Source: Tubulanus polymorphus
Lineage: Eukaryota > Nemertea > Palaeonemertea > Tubulaniformes > Tubulanidae
DNA: 64,000 bases
Reading direction: 5' to 3'
Assembly (NCBI RefSeq): GCF_964204645.1
Contig: NC_134026.1
Span: forward strand, 14,658,450-14,722,449
The notes beneath the pieces were generated by a model that was not told the DNA's origin, did no database searches, and saw nothing but the letters and a program-made list of their open reading frames with translations. The position numbers and the translations under genes are program-made. Of the stretch, positions 57,530-64,000 are shown one piece after another (positions within the stretch are counted from its first letter, which is position 1; each line of letters begins with the position of its first letter).

Positions 57530-57996
57530 TATGTTCGGTCGTTTCTATTCAGAATGAATATATAATTATGATTAGCGCATGCGCATTAAGCAAAAGCGCT
57601 CATATAAGAGCGGTTTTGCCTAATGCGAACACGTTTTGATATTTTATGTCGGTTGTTTCTATTTACATAATTATATATTCATTATGTAAATATAATTATG
57701 ATTAACGCATGCGCATTGATCAAAAACGCTCCTATAAGAGCGGTTTTGCCTAGTGCACATGCGTTTGAATTTTCTATGTTCAGTTGTTTCTATTTCACAG
57801 AATGAATATATAATTATGATTAACGCATGCGCATTGATCAAAAACGCTCCTATAAGAGCGGTTTTGCTTAGTGCGAACACGTTTAGATATTTTATGTCGG
57901 TCGTTTCTATTTTACAGAATTTACAGAATGAATATATAATTATGATTAACGCATGCGCATTAAGCAAAAGCGCTCCTATAAGAGCGGTTTTGCCCA
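57530..57996. repeat. Four tandem repeats of about 125 bp
   Basis: Anchors ATTAACGCATGCGCATT, a hairpin GCTCCTATAAGAGC and CGGTTTTGCC recur at spacings of 130, 118 and 126 bp. Both strands stay partly open by chance. It lies between the mini-protein and HNH genes. Confidence 0.85.
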
Positions 57997-58132
57997 GTGG
58001 TATTATTTAGATATCAAGGAATCGAAACAACTTATCAAAAGCAGCGAGGAATGAAAAAGGATGACGTTGGTCGAAGAAATGGAAGAGGATTCTAAAATAT
58101 TAACCAATTTAGTAAAAAAATATGTATAATAA

Positions 58133-58798
58133 ATGGAACCAGAACAACCACAAACTATCAATATTACAAATAACACTGGCGTTATAAACATATATTACAA
58201 GAAGTGTTCTAAATGTGAATTAAATAAATCATTAACAGAATTTAGTAAGCCTAAGATTAGCAAAGATGGTTTTCAATATTGTTGTAAAACTTGTACTAAA
58301 CTATACACCAAACAATATCGAGAAGATAATATAAAACATTATAATTATTATATGACAAAATATATGAGAGAAAGATATCAAACAGATCTTAATTTTAGAT
58401 TGAAACAATGCTTAAGGACTAGATTAACACATATATTCAACAAAGAAACACATTCAGAAACATTAACTAATTTGTTGGGTTGTTCAGATGAATTTCTCAA
58501 ATCATGGATTATATTTCAATTCGATGATAAAATGAATATAGATAATTATGGGGATTATTACCACATTGATCACGTGTTACCAATATCTAAATTTAACATG
58601 AATGATGAATATAATAAAAAACTTATTTGGGGTTGGAAAAATTTAAGGCCTTTAGAAAAGAAAGAAAATCAAATCAAATCTAATAAACTAGATTTACAGT
58701 TATATTTAGAACAGTTAACAAAAGCAAAGAAATTTATTGATCAATGGAATAATAATCCAAATAATGAACAATATGTTGAATCTTTATTGAGTGGTTAA
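58133..58798 (+). CDS. Polinton C HNH endonuclease
   Basis: 221 residues, intact. Starts MEPEQPQTINITNNTG; zinc-binding head CSKCELNKSLTEF and CCKTCTKLY; then a region shared with the Polinton A copy (RERYQTDLNF, KETHSETL, CSDEFLKSWIIFQFDDKMN). The HNH core is YHIDHVLPISKFN, then WGWKNLRPLEKKENQ, which gives the H-D-H and N-x2-P pattern known from phage and giant-virus HNH nucleases. The C-terminal tail is shared with the mini-protein at 56,585. It probably nicks or cuts DNA, perhaps in genome processing or homing; the target is unknown. I do not know HNH nucleases as a standard Polinton gene. Confidence 0.75.
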   Translation: MEPEQPQTINITNNTGVINIYYKKCSKCELNKSLTEFSKPKISKDGFQYCCKTCTKLYTKQYREDNIKHYNYYMTKYMRERYQTDLNFRLKQCLRTRLTHIFNKETHSETLTNLLGCSDEFLKSWIIFQFDDKMNIDNYGDYYHIDHVLPISKFNMNDEYNKKLIWGWKNLRPLEKKENQIKSNKLDLQLYLEQLTKAKKFIDQWNNNPNNEQYVESLLSG

Positions 58799-59023
58799 AG
58801 ATTAATATATCTCAAATAAAATATAATAAAAATTACATACCTTCAACTATCTATTATTTCTATTTTAATTTTTAATATTTTCTTTTCAAAAGAGAATACT
58901 TTATATCACAAATAAAAAATAATAAAAAAACAATAACTAATACTAGAATTCTTTAACTTTAACTAGCTAGTATCATTTGAAGAATACTTATAATACTATT
59001 CTTATTAAATTTCTCTAATATAA
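58799..59023. other. Promoter-side spacer with repeat blocks
   Basis: AT-rich, with TTCAACTATCTATTATTTCT, TTTTCAAAAGAGAATACTTT and AACTAGCTAGTATC blocks that also occur at 31,200-31,390 in Polinton A. Probably the upstream control region of the membrane-protein gene. Confidence 0.4.
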
Positions 59024-59629
59024 ATGTCTAAGAAATCGAATAAGAATAATGTTAAAGTTGAAAAAACTTTGGAAGATTTAAGTTTAACGGATGATAATGA
59101 TAATGTGGTAACTAAATGTGATAATAAAATTGATAGTAATATTGATTACGAGTACTATTTATATTGTAAGCATCATCTAGAACTATTGATTGCGAGTGGA
59201 AAAACTAAAGAGTTTATTGGTAAAACAATAACTTTTCAAGAATTAGATAATATGAATAAAGAAAAAGTAATCAAATATTTTAAGATTTATGAAGAAGCTC
59301 GATTAGCTAGAATAAATGATTCTATTTCAGATGGTATTATCAAATGTTATTCAAAATTATGTAACCAGTTAATACCAATTGATGATGAAAATAAATTATA
59401 TAATGATTTGAAAAATGACTATTTAGTTATGACTGAATTACAAAAATGGGTTGGTTATGCTTCATTTCAATTAGGATCGGTTATGACATTAATTTCTACT
59501 GGCGTCATAACATTTTCGAACATCAAACCTATGGAATATAAATCAGGTAAGAACGAAACAGATGTACTACAACAAAACGTCGAAACAGAAAATGAATCAG
59601 AACAAAAATTAACTAAAATAAATGAGTGA
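59024..59629 (+). CDS. Polinton C membrane protein
   Basis: 201 residues. A Lys/Asn/Asp-rich head, then a conserved block YEYYLYCKHHLELLIASGK, KIYEEARLARINDSISDGI, PIDDENKLYNDLKNDYLVMT, one transmembrane segment (ASFQLGSVMTLISTGVITFS, about residues 146-165) and an acidic tail. It matches the intact Polinton A protein. The end overlaps the next gene by 8 nt. Function unknown; conserved place next to a second membrane protein suggests a virion or membrane role. Confidence 0.75.
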   Translation: MSKKSNKNNVKVEKTLEDLSLTDDNDNVVTKCDNKIDSNIDYEYYLYCKHHLELLIASGKTKEFIGKTITFQELDNMNKEKVIKYFKIYEEARLARINDSISDGIIKCYSKLCNQLIPIDDENKLYNDLKNDYLVMTELQKWVGYASFQLGSVMTLISTGVITFSNIKPMEYKSGKNETDVLQQNVETENESEQKLTKINE

Positions 59630-59996
59630 AGGAGTTAAGAAAAAGGCTAGATCCGAGAAACAAATTAAATGGGCAAGAGAATTAGGTAAAAGATCATCAG
59701 AATTTAAAAAAGCTAAGAAAAAGAAATTAACTGATATAAATGAATCACCTGATGATGCCGTACGGCACCCACACGGCGGTATTGATTCAAATAATAATCC
59801 ATCTAATTCTTCTAATAGTGGAAGTAATAATAAATTATATATTACAATTGGGTTAATCACAATTATTATATTATCCGGTGTAATATATAAATCAAAATTC
59901 AAATCCGATGATAAAGATGATTCTAATGATAATAAACCTATCATACCAGAAAATAAATCAAATGAAAATAAATCTAAAATATTATTAATGGATTAA
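59622..59996 (+). CDS. Polinton C small basic membrane protein
   Basis: 124 residues. A basic N-terminus (KKKARSEKQIKWARELGKRS, KKAKKKKLT) is followed by a linker carrying the palindromic insert (AVRHPHG), a Ser/Asn-rich stretch, one transmembrane segment (LYITIGLITIIILSGVIY) and a Lys/Asp/Asn tail. The Polinton A copy lacks the insert. Basic heads with one membrane span suit a small capsid or DNA-associated virion protein, but that is a guess. Overlaps the previous gene by 8 nt and ends 3 nt before the integrase. Confidence 0.7.
   Translation: MSEGVKKKARSEKQIKWARELGKRSSEFKKAKKKKLTDINESPDDAVRHPHGGIDSNNNPSNSSNSGSNNKLYITIGLITIIILSGVIYKSKFKSDDKDDSNDNKPIIPENKSNENKSKILLMD
59753..59779 (+). repeat. 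Palindromic mini-insert in small membrane protein gene
   Basis: Core GTACGGCACCCACACGG preceded by TGCC (core 59,756-59,776), GC-rich in AT-rich coding DNA, encoding AVRHPHG. Absent from the Polinton A gene, where the linker reads directly through. Confidence 0.75.
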
Positions 59997-59999
59997 AAT

Positions 60000-61115
60000 A
60001 TGATGAAAAAAGAACAATATTTAAGAGAGTTATATTATAACCCAGAAAGTGAAGTATCATATTCTAACGTTTCAGAATTATGGAATAAAATTAAATCTGA
60101 TAATAGCAATGGTGCCGTACGGCACCCACACGGTGATATAAAATATAATGAATTAAAATCATGGTTACAAAATCAACCAACATATCAAATTCATAAAAAG
60201 ATGGATAAAAAATATTTAACAAGAAAAGTTATGGTTTCATATATCGATCAGCAATGGCAAGCTGATTTAATTGACATGAAAAACTTAGAAGAATATAACA
60301 AAGGATATTTTTGGATACTAAATGTTATAGATATATTCAGTAGATACGCATGGAGTATCCCGATTAAAAATAAAACTGGTATAGAAGTTACAAATTCTTT
60401 CAAATTAATATTTAAAGAAGCTATCCCAGATAAAATACAATTTGATGAAGGTAAAGAATTTTACAACAAACATTTTAAAAAACTATTAACTGATAACGAT
60501 GTAGAATATTTTTCAACACATTCAGATAAAAAAGCATCTGTTATAGAAAGATTTAATAAAACATTGAAAACTAGAATGTGGAAATATTTCACCGCTAATG
60601 AAACATATAAATATATCGATGTGTTAGATGATTTAGTTAAAGGTTATAATAATTCTAAACATAGTTCTATAAATATGAAACCTATACAAGCTAGAAAAGA
60701 AGAAAATTCAGAAATAGTTTGGAATAATTTATATGGAGCATTTGTTACACATGATTTTGGAGAACCTAAATTTAAAATAGGACAACATGTTAGAATTTCT
60801 AAATATAGAAAAACATTTTATAAAGGTTATACCCCTAATTTTACAGAAGAAATATTCAAGATTAAAAAGATAATATTAACTAAACCTTTTGTTTATAAAT
60901 TGTTTGATTTAAAAGATGAAGAAATATTAGGTTATTTTTATGAACAAGAATTATCATTAGTACCAAATCCAGATGAAATAGAATACAAAATAGAAAAAGT
61001 ATTGAAAACAAAAACTCTTAAAGGAAAAAAGTATTCTTTGGTGAAATATAAAGGATATGATGATAAATTTAATGAATGGATTTTATCTAGTAAAATTAAA
61101 AGAATAAATGAATAA
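60000..61115 (+). CDS. Polinton C retroviral-type integrase with chromodomain
   Basis: 371 residues, intact. An N-terminal region with ELKSWLQNQPTYQIHKK is followed by the rve core: IDQQWQADLIDM (catalytic D89), NVIDIFSRYAW, QFDEGKEFYNKHF (D149) and ASVIERFNKTLKTRM (E183). YNNSKHSSINMKPIQA is the typical post-core motif. A C-terminal chromodomain (about 328-361: EYKIEKVLKTK, YSLVKYKGYDDKFNEW) may steer integration to chromatin. It would join the linear element to host DNA, giving 6-bp duplications in known Polintons. The palindromic insert adds SNGAVRHPHG at about residues 36-45; Polinton A lacks it. Overlaps the ATPase gene by 8 nt. Confidence 0.92.
   Translation: MMKKEQYLRELYYNPESEVSYSNVSELWNKIKSDNSNGAVRHPHGDIKYNELKSWLQNQPTYQIHKKMDKKYLTRKVMVSYIDQQWQADLIDMKNLEEYNKGYFWILNVIDIFSRYAWSIPIKNKTGIEVTNSFKLIFKEAIPDKIQFDEGKEFYNKHFKKLLTDNDVEYFSTHSDKKASVIERFNKTLKTRMWKYFTANETYKYIDVLDDLVKGYNNSKHSSINMKPIQARKEENSEIVWNNLYGAFVTHDFGEPKFKIGQHVRISKYRKTFYKGYTPNFTEEIFKIKKIILTKPFVYKLFDLKDEEILGYFYEQELSLVPNPDEIEYKIEKVLKTKTLKGKKYSLVKYKGYDDKFNEWILSSKIKRINE
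60111..60136 (+). repeat. Palindromic mini-insert in integrase gene
   Basis: GTGCCGTACGGCAC (perfect 14-bp palindrome at 60,112-60,125) then CCACACGG, in the same reading phase as the copy in the previous gene, encoding GAVRHPHG. Missing from the Polinton A integrase. Confidence 0.8.
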
Positions 61116-61722
61116 AGATTTATTTATATTTGAACCACATAATATGTTAGTTACTGGAGTTACAAATTGTGGTAAAACACACTTCATATTAGATTTGTTA
61201 GAAACTATTTATAAAAATCATTTTGATAATATAATATTATTCTGCCCAACTTATGAAATGAATGAAACGTATAATAGAGATATAGTTTTTAAAGATAAAA
61301 AGTTTATTATATTAAATTCTAAAACAGTGAAAGATAATTTAGATAATTGTATAAAAATTGCATTAGATATTTATAAAGGATCTAATACATTATTTATTAT
61401 TGATGATTGCGCAAATTTACATGATTCTAAAATTAGAGAAAGTGAGTTATGTTATTTAGCTTTCTCTGGTAGACATTTTGGGATAACAACATGGGTTTTA
61501 AATCAGAAATATAATTCAATTGTGAAAGATTTTAGAGAGAATATAAGATTTCTAGTTTTATTCTACAACAAAGATAGAAAATCTATGCAACAATCATTGG
61601 AAGAAAATCAAATTATACCTACTGAATTACATGATGAATATATGAATAAATTAAAAAATAATAAAGGTTCCAAATTACTTATGAGATTACAATTTCCATA
61701 TGAATATAAATTTATAAAATAA
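61108..61722 (+). CDS. Polinton C packaging ATPase (A32/FtsK-HerA type)
   Basis: 204 residues, intact. Walker A GVTNCGKT (17-24), Walker B TLFIIDDCAN (D99/D100), then FSGRHFGITTWVLNQKY with a likely sensor. The short length and motif order fit the genome-packaging ATPases of Polintons and related DNA viruses. It would pump DNA into the capsid. Last rightward gene before the convergent spacer. Confidence 0.88.
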   Translation: MNKDLFIFEPHNMLVTGVTNCGKTHFILDLLETIYKNHFDNIILFCPTYEMNETYNRDIVFKDKKFIILNSKTVKDNLDNCIKIALDIYKGSNTLFIIDDCANLHDSKIRESELCYLAFSGRHFGITTWVLNQKYNSIVKDFRENIRFLVLFYNKDRKSMQQSLEENQIIPTELHDEYMNKLKNNKGSKLLMRLQFPYEYKFIK

Positions 61723-61737
61723 CTATTTGTATACCTA

Positions 61738-61825
61738 TGTATTAGATACCCTAATACCTGATACCCTAATACCTAATACCCTAATACCTGATACCCTAAT
61801 ACCTGATACCCTATTAGATACCTTA
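61738..61825. repeat. 15-bp tandem repeat in convergent spacer
   Basis: ACCCTAATACCTGAT and close variants repeat about five times between the stop of the ATPase gene and the opposing MEGG gene. It may help transcription end on both strands; Polinton A has an unrelated inverted repeat at this position. Confidence 0.8.
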
Positions 61826-61881
61826 AATAATTTAAACCCCCTTTTTTATTTACTATTATTTTATACAATTTTCAACCTTTA

Positions 61882-62847
61882 TTATTCGAGTTTTAGATAA
61901 TCAATTTCTGAATCACTTTCACTATCAGACGGCTCTAACAACATATTTAAATGCTCTACCGAATCTACATCAACATCTTTATAATTTTTTTTCACCTTTT
62001 TCACCTTTTTCACCTTTTTCATATTTTTTACTAAATCATCAATAGTTGTTTCATTTTTAAACTTATTCTTCCAATCAAATTTATTATTATTTTCTACTTT
62101 AAGTTTTATAGAATCTTTATTATCAATATGTTTAACTGTAACTATATCATCATGTGGGTGTATGGCACCATTTTCATTATCATCTTTATTAGTGTTTGAT
62201 CCTAATATTTCATTTACAGTGTTTGATCCTAATATTTCATTAGCATCGGTTAAATCTAATTCATCTTTATTAGGTGTTGCTAATAAAAAATCTTCATATA
62301 ATTCTTTACCATTTACTTTTTTATTTGAAACAAACTTTGTAACATATCTAAATGGGTGTTCTATAAATTCTCTTAAACCAACACGTTCTATAACATTAGT
62401 AATATGTGAATTTGTATTCATATGTTTATTCCAATTTGATGGAGCGTTTGAAAATTCACCATTACAATAATCACAATAATTTCTATTTTCACTAACATTT
62501 AATATTATTGCATTATTATATGTAGAAGGTATTATATTATTTGATGTAGAGGGTATTACAGATGTAGAAGGTATTATGTTATTAGATGTAGAAGGTATTA
62601 CGTTATTAGATGTAGAAGGTATCACATTATTAGATGTAGAAGGTATTACATTATTATCAATTACATTACTTAAATTATCAACAACACCACTTTTATTATT
62701 ATCGATTTCTATCAGTTTAGTTTTATAATTTTTAAAAATAGGATCAAATATCAAAGCTATATTACAAGGTATTACATAATATAAACCATCATTATTTTCA
62801 TGTGTATCGATGTATGGAATATGTTTATATACTTTACCTCCTTCCAT
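61882..62847 (-). CDS. Polinton C 'MEGG' C2H2 zinc-finger protein
   Basis: 321 residues. An MEGG head of about 50 residues is conserved with Polinton A. Then come six NNVIPSTS-type repeats (about 66-110) and one C2H2 finger (C125/C128/H142/H148). They are followed by a mixed region with duplicated NEILGSNT, the diverged palindromic insert (NGAIHPHDD, about 226-234), a KKVKK run (277-287) and an acidic Ser/Asp tail. Only the head and finger are shared with Polinton A; the rest is hypervariable. Lies 32 bp downstream of the capsid gene, same strand and spacing as in Polinton A. Role unknown. Confidence 0.7.
   Translation of the reverse strand: MEGGKVYKHIPYIDTHENNDGLYYVIPCNIALIFDPIFKNYKTKLIEIDNNKSGVVDNLSNVIDNNVIPSTSNNVIPSTSNNVIPSTSNNIIPSTSVIPSTSNNIIPSTYNNAIILNVSENRNYCDYCNGEFSNAPSNWNKHMNTNSHITNVIERVGLREFIEHPFRYVTKFVSNKKVNGKELYEDFLLATPNKDELDLTDANEILGSNTVNEILGSNTNKDDNENGAIHPHDDIVTVKHIDNKDSIKLKVENNNKFDWKNKFKNETTIDDLVKNMKKVKKVKKVKKNYKDVDVDSVEHLNMLLEPSDSESDSEIDYLKLE
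62148..62172 (-). repeat. Palindromic mini-insert in MEGG gene, diverged
   Basis: On the minus strand GGTGCCATACACCCACATGA; differs from the other two by three substitutions and a missing GGC, but has the same reading phase and encodes GAIHPHD. Confidence 0.6.
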
Positions 62848-62879
62848 TTATTATATATATTTTTATTAAAGTTAAAATT

Positions 62880-64000
62880 CTAATACATAACACTATCTAA
62901 TTGTGAATTTATAATATCTAATTGTGCGTCAGATATAATATAAATGTGCATTTTAAAATTTTTGATTCCCTTTTTCTTTGTCATGAATAATTGTATTCCA
63001 TCTTTTGTATTTTGTAATTTTTTCCCAGAACCATGTAATGAATTATCTTCAGTTGTTCTAAAATCTAACCATAATGCATATTTATTACCGGTATAATAAT
63101 CAATTTGATTAATATTACAATTTTCAGATGATTTTACTTTTTCATTCATAAAATGTTTTCTAATTTCTGGCCATTGATTTATCATTCTCATTCCTTGACA
63201 AAATATTTTATTTGCTATTCCTTCGATAGTTATTTCTACTTTTGTTATTTCAGGATTATAATAATTATCAACATTTATTGCGCCATTAGTATACGTTCCA
63301 ATGGTAAAAAATATTAATATACCTTTAATAGATCTTCTAGGGAAGTTAATATTCTCGTTAATTATTTCATCATTTGCATTAATAGTTACAGTTTTAAATT
63401 TATCAATATAATCATATAATAATGAAAATCCTTGATTGTATTTAGTTTGAATTATACTTGAAATATTTTCATCAGTTACTGTATCATATTCTAAACATAT
63501 ATTCGATAATTTATAACTCATATCTTTATTAACACTAGATATTACAATTTCATTTACAGGAGCAAATGTTATCTCAAATATAATATCTTCTTGAATTGCG
63601 TATTTATATAAAGGTGCATTATTATTTATCAATTCAAAGTCTAATGGAATTTTATATTTGCTTCCATATATACTTTTTATTAATTTATCTACATCATTAG
63701 TTAATATTGCGCTATTAGCTTCTGATCTTAATTTATTTTGGTTTTCTGATTGGATGCCTTGAAATATCATATTATTTCTATTTTCTTTAGTTAACCATAA
63801 ATCTTTATAATGCATAAATAAATTATAATCATCTAATGAGAAAACTGTTTCTGGACCAATCTTTATTGTTAACTTTTTAATCAAATATCTTCCAACATTA
63901 TCAACAACATAATTATTATTATTACCGATTACTTTTATATCAGCGGATAAATAAATACTATTTGGAACATAAAAAGTATTTTGTGTTAATCGAGGGATTC
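62880..64000 (-). CDS. Polinton C major capsid protein, 5' end off window
   Basis: The frame is open from the right edge to a stop at 62,880, over 370 residues. The segment from FYVPNSIYLSADIKVI, through LTIKIGPETVFSLDDYNLF and HYKDLWLTKENRNNMI to GIQSENQ matches the pattern I know from Polinton double jelly-roll capsid proteins. The C-terminus has YALWLDFRTTEDN, LHGSGKKLQNTKDG and IISDAQLDI. It would form the capsomers of the virion. There is no ATG near the apparent start at 63,884, so the coding sequence begins outside the window. The fold is inferred from motifs and position, not shown. Confidence 0.7.
   Translation of the reverse strand, partial: IPRLTQNTFYVPNSIYLSADIKVIGNNNNYVVDNVGRYLIKKLTIKIGPETVFSLDDYNLFMHYKDLWLTKENRNNMIFQGIQSENQNKLRSEANSAILTNDVDKLIKSIYGSKYKIPLDFELINNNAPLYKYAIQEDIIFEITFAPVNEIVISSVNKDMSYKLSNICLEYDTVTDENISSIIQTKYNQGFSLLYDYIDKFKTVTINANDEIINENINFPRRSIKGILIFFTIGTYTNGAINVDNYYNPEITKVEITIEGIANKIFCQGMRMINQWPEIRKHFMNEKVKSSENCNINQIDYYTGNKYALWLDFRTTEDNSLHGSGKKLQNTKDGIQLFMTKKKGIKNFKMHIYIISDAQLDIINSQLDSVMY

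Larger units (their letters stand above)
56503..64000 (+). mobile_element. Polinton/Maverick C, best preserved, right end off window
   Basis: Contains intact frames for HNH nuclease, membrane protein, small membrane protein, integrase and ATPase rightward, and MEGG zinc-finger protein and major capsid protein leftward. Start codons share an ATAAATG context. Gene overlaps of 8 nt (59,622-59,629 and 61,108-61,115) and a gap of 3 nt show virus-like compaction. The DNA polymerase side is expected beyond 64,000. Confidence 0.85.

Noticed and set aside
57671-58010. Opposing frames over 57.7-58.0 kb
   Set aside because: Both arise from the 125-bp tandem repeat; the peptide repeats with the DNA period on both strands.
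61738-61825. Telomere-like CCCTAA tract in Polinton C spacer
   Set aside because: The period is 15 bp with CCTGAT variants, not 6 bp.
63884-63884. Capsid gene start at 63,884
   Set aside because: The codon is TTG, and the frame stays open with capsid-like sequence to the window edge, so the gene starts outside.

Overview
The window is animal nuclear DNA, AT-rich and dominated by transposable elements. Three things show a metazoan host: a terminal exon of an ORAI calcium channel behind a canonical splice acceptor (about 35.5-35.9 kb), several genes whose exons are joined by GT-AG introns, and a tRNA-derived SINE with a TATT tail (29.0-29.4 kb). The mix of Polintons, THAP, hAT and Penelope-like elements and invertebrate-type orphan transposon genes suggests a marine invertebrate. 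I cannot name the species, and nothing prokaryotic is present.

Layout. 0.2-2.5 kb: degraded transposon-type gene on the minus strand, followed by a 57-bp tandem repeat. 4.5-32.4 kb: one old Polinton/Maverick (here Polinton A) in inverted orientation, with order capsid fragment, zinc-finger gene, packaging ATPase, chromodomain integrase, small membrane protein, second membrane protein, HNH nuclease. It has been blown apart by two insertions of a composite element that looks like a rolling-circle (Helitron2/Helentron-type) transposon: a head-to-tail array of four units (5,950-24,888) and a single inverted unit (27,577-30,622). Those units carry a LINE reverse-transcriptase scrap, a GTTCGAACGAAA repeat zone, a GTCGC-rich MITE, 31-bp satellite arrays (with a 124-bp higher-order repeat in unit 3) and a conserved tail of about 1.3 kb. 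A 4.4-kb TIR element with a 9-bp target duplication splits unit 4.

32.5-46.3 kb: a BED-like remnant, a TTAA-flanked MITE, the ORAI exon, a multi-exon orphan transposase-like gene (minus strand, broken), then a second orphan DDE-like gene (42.5-46.3 kb) that contains a hAT element, which itself contains a Penelope-like 3' end. 46.7-50.6 kb: Polinton B, a decayed copy that keeps protein-primed DNA polymerase B remnants. 50.8-55.3 kb: a multi-exon THAP-domain transposase gene with a second hAT copy inside. 56.1 kb to the right edge: a 406-bp palindrome and then Polinton C, the best preserved copy. Rightward genes are C2H2 mini-protein, HNH nuclease, membrane protein, small membrane protein, integrase and ATPase. 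They meet leftward genes for a C2H2 protein and the major capsid protein, which runs off the window.

How the genes fit together: in Polinton C the integrase would insert the element, the ATPase and capsid protein would package it, and the two membrane proteins and zinc-finger proteins are likely virion or regulatory factors. The genes are packed with 8-nt overlaps or gaps of a few bases, as in a virus. The most unusual signal is a short palindromic sequence inserted in the same reading phase in three different Polinton C genes and absent from the matching sites of two of them in Polinton A.
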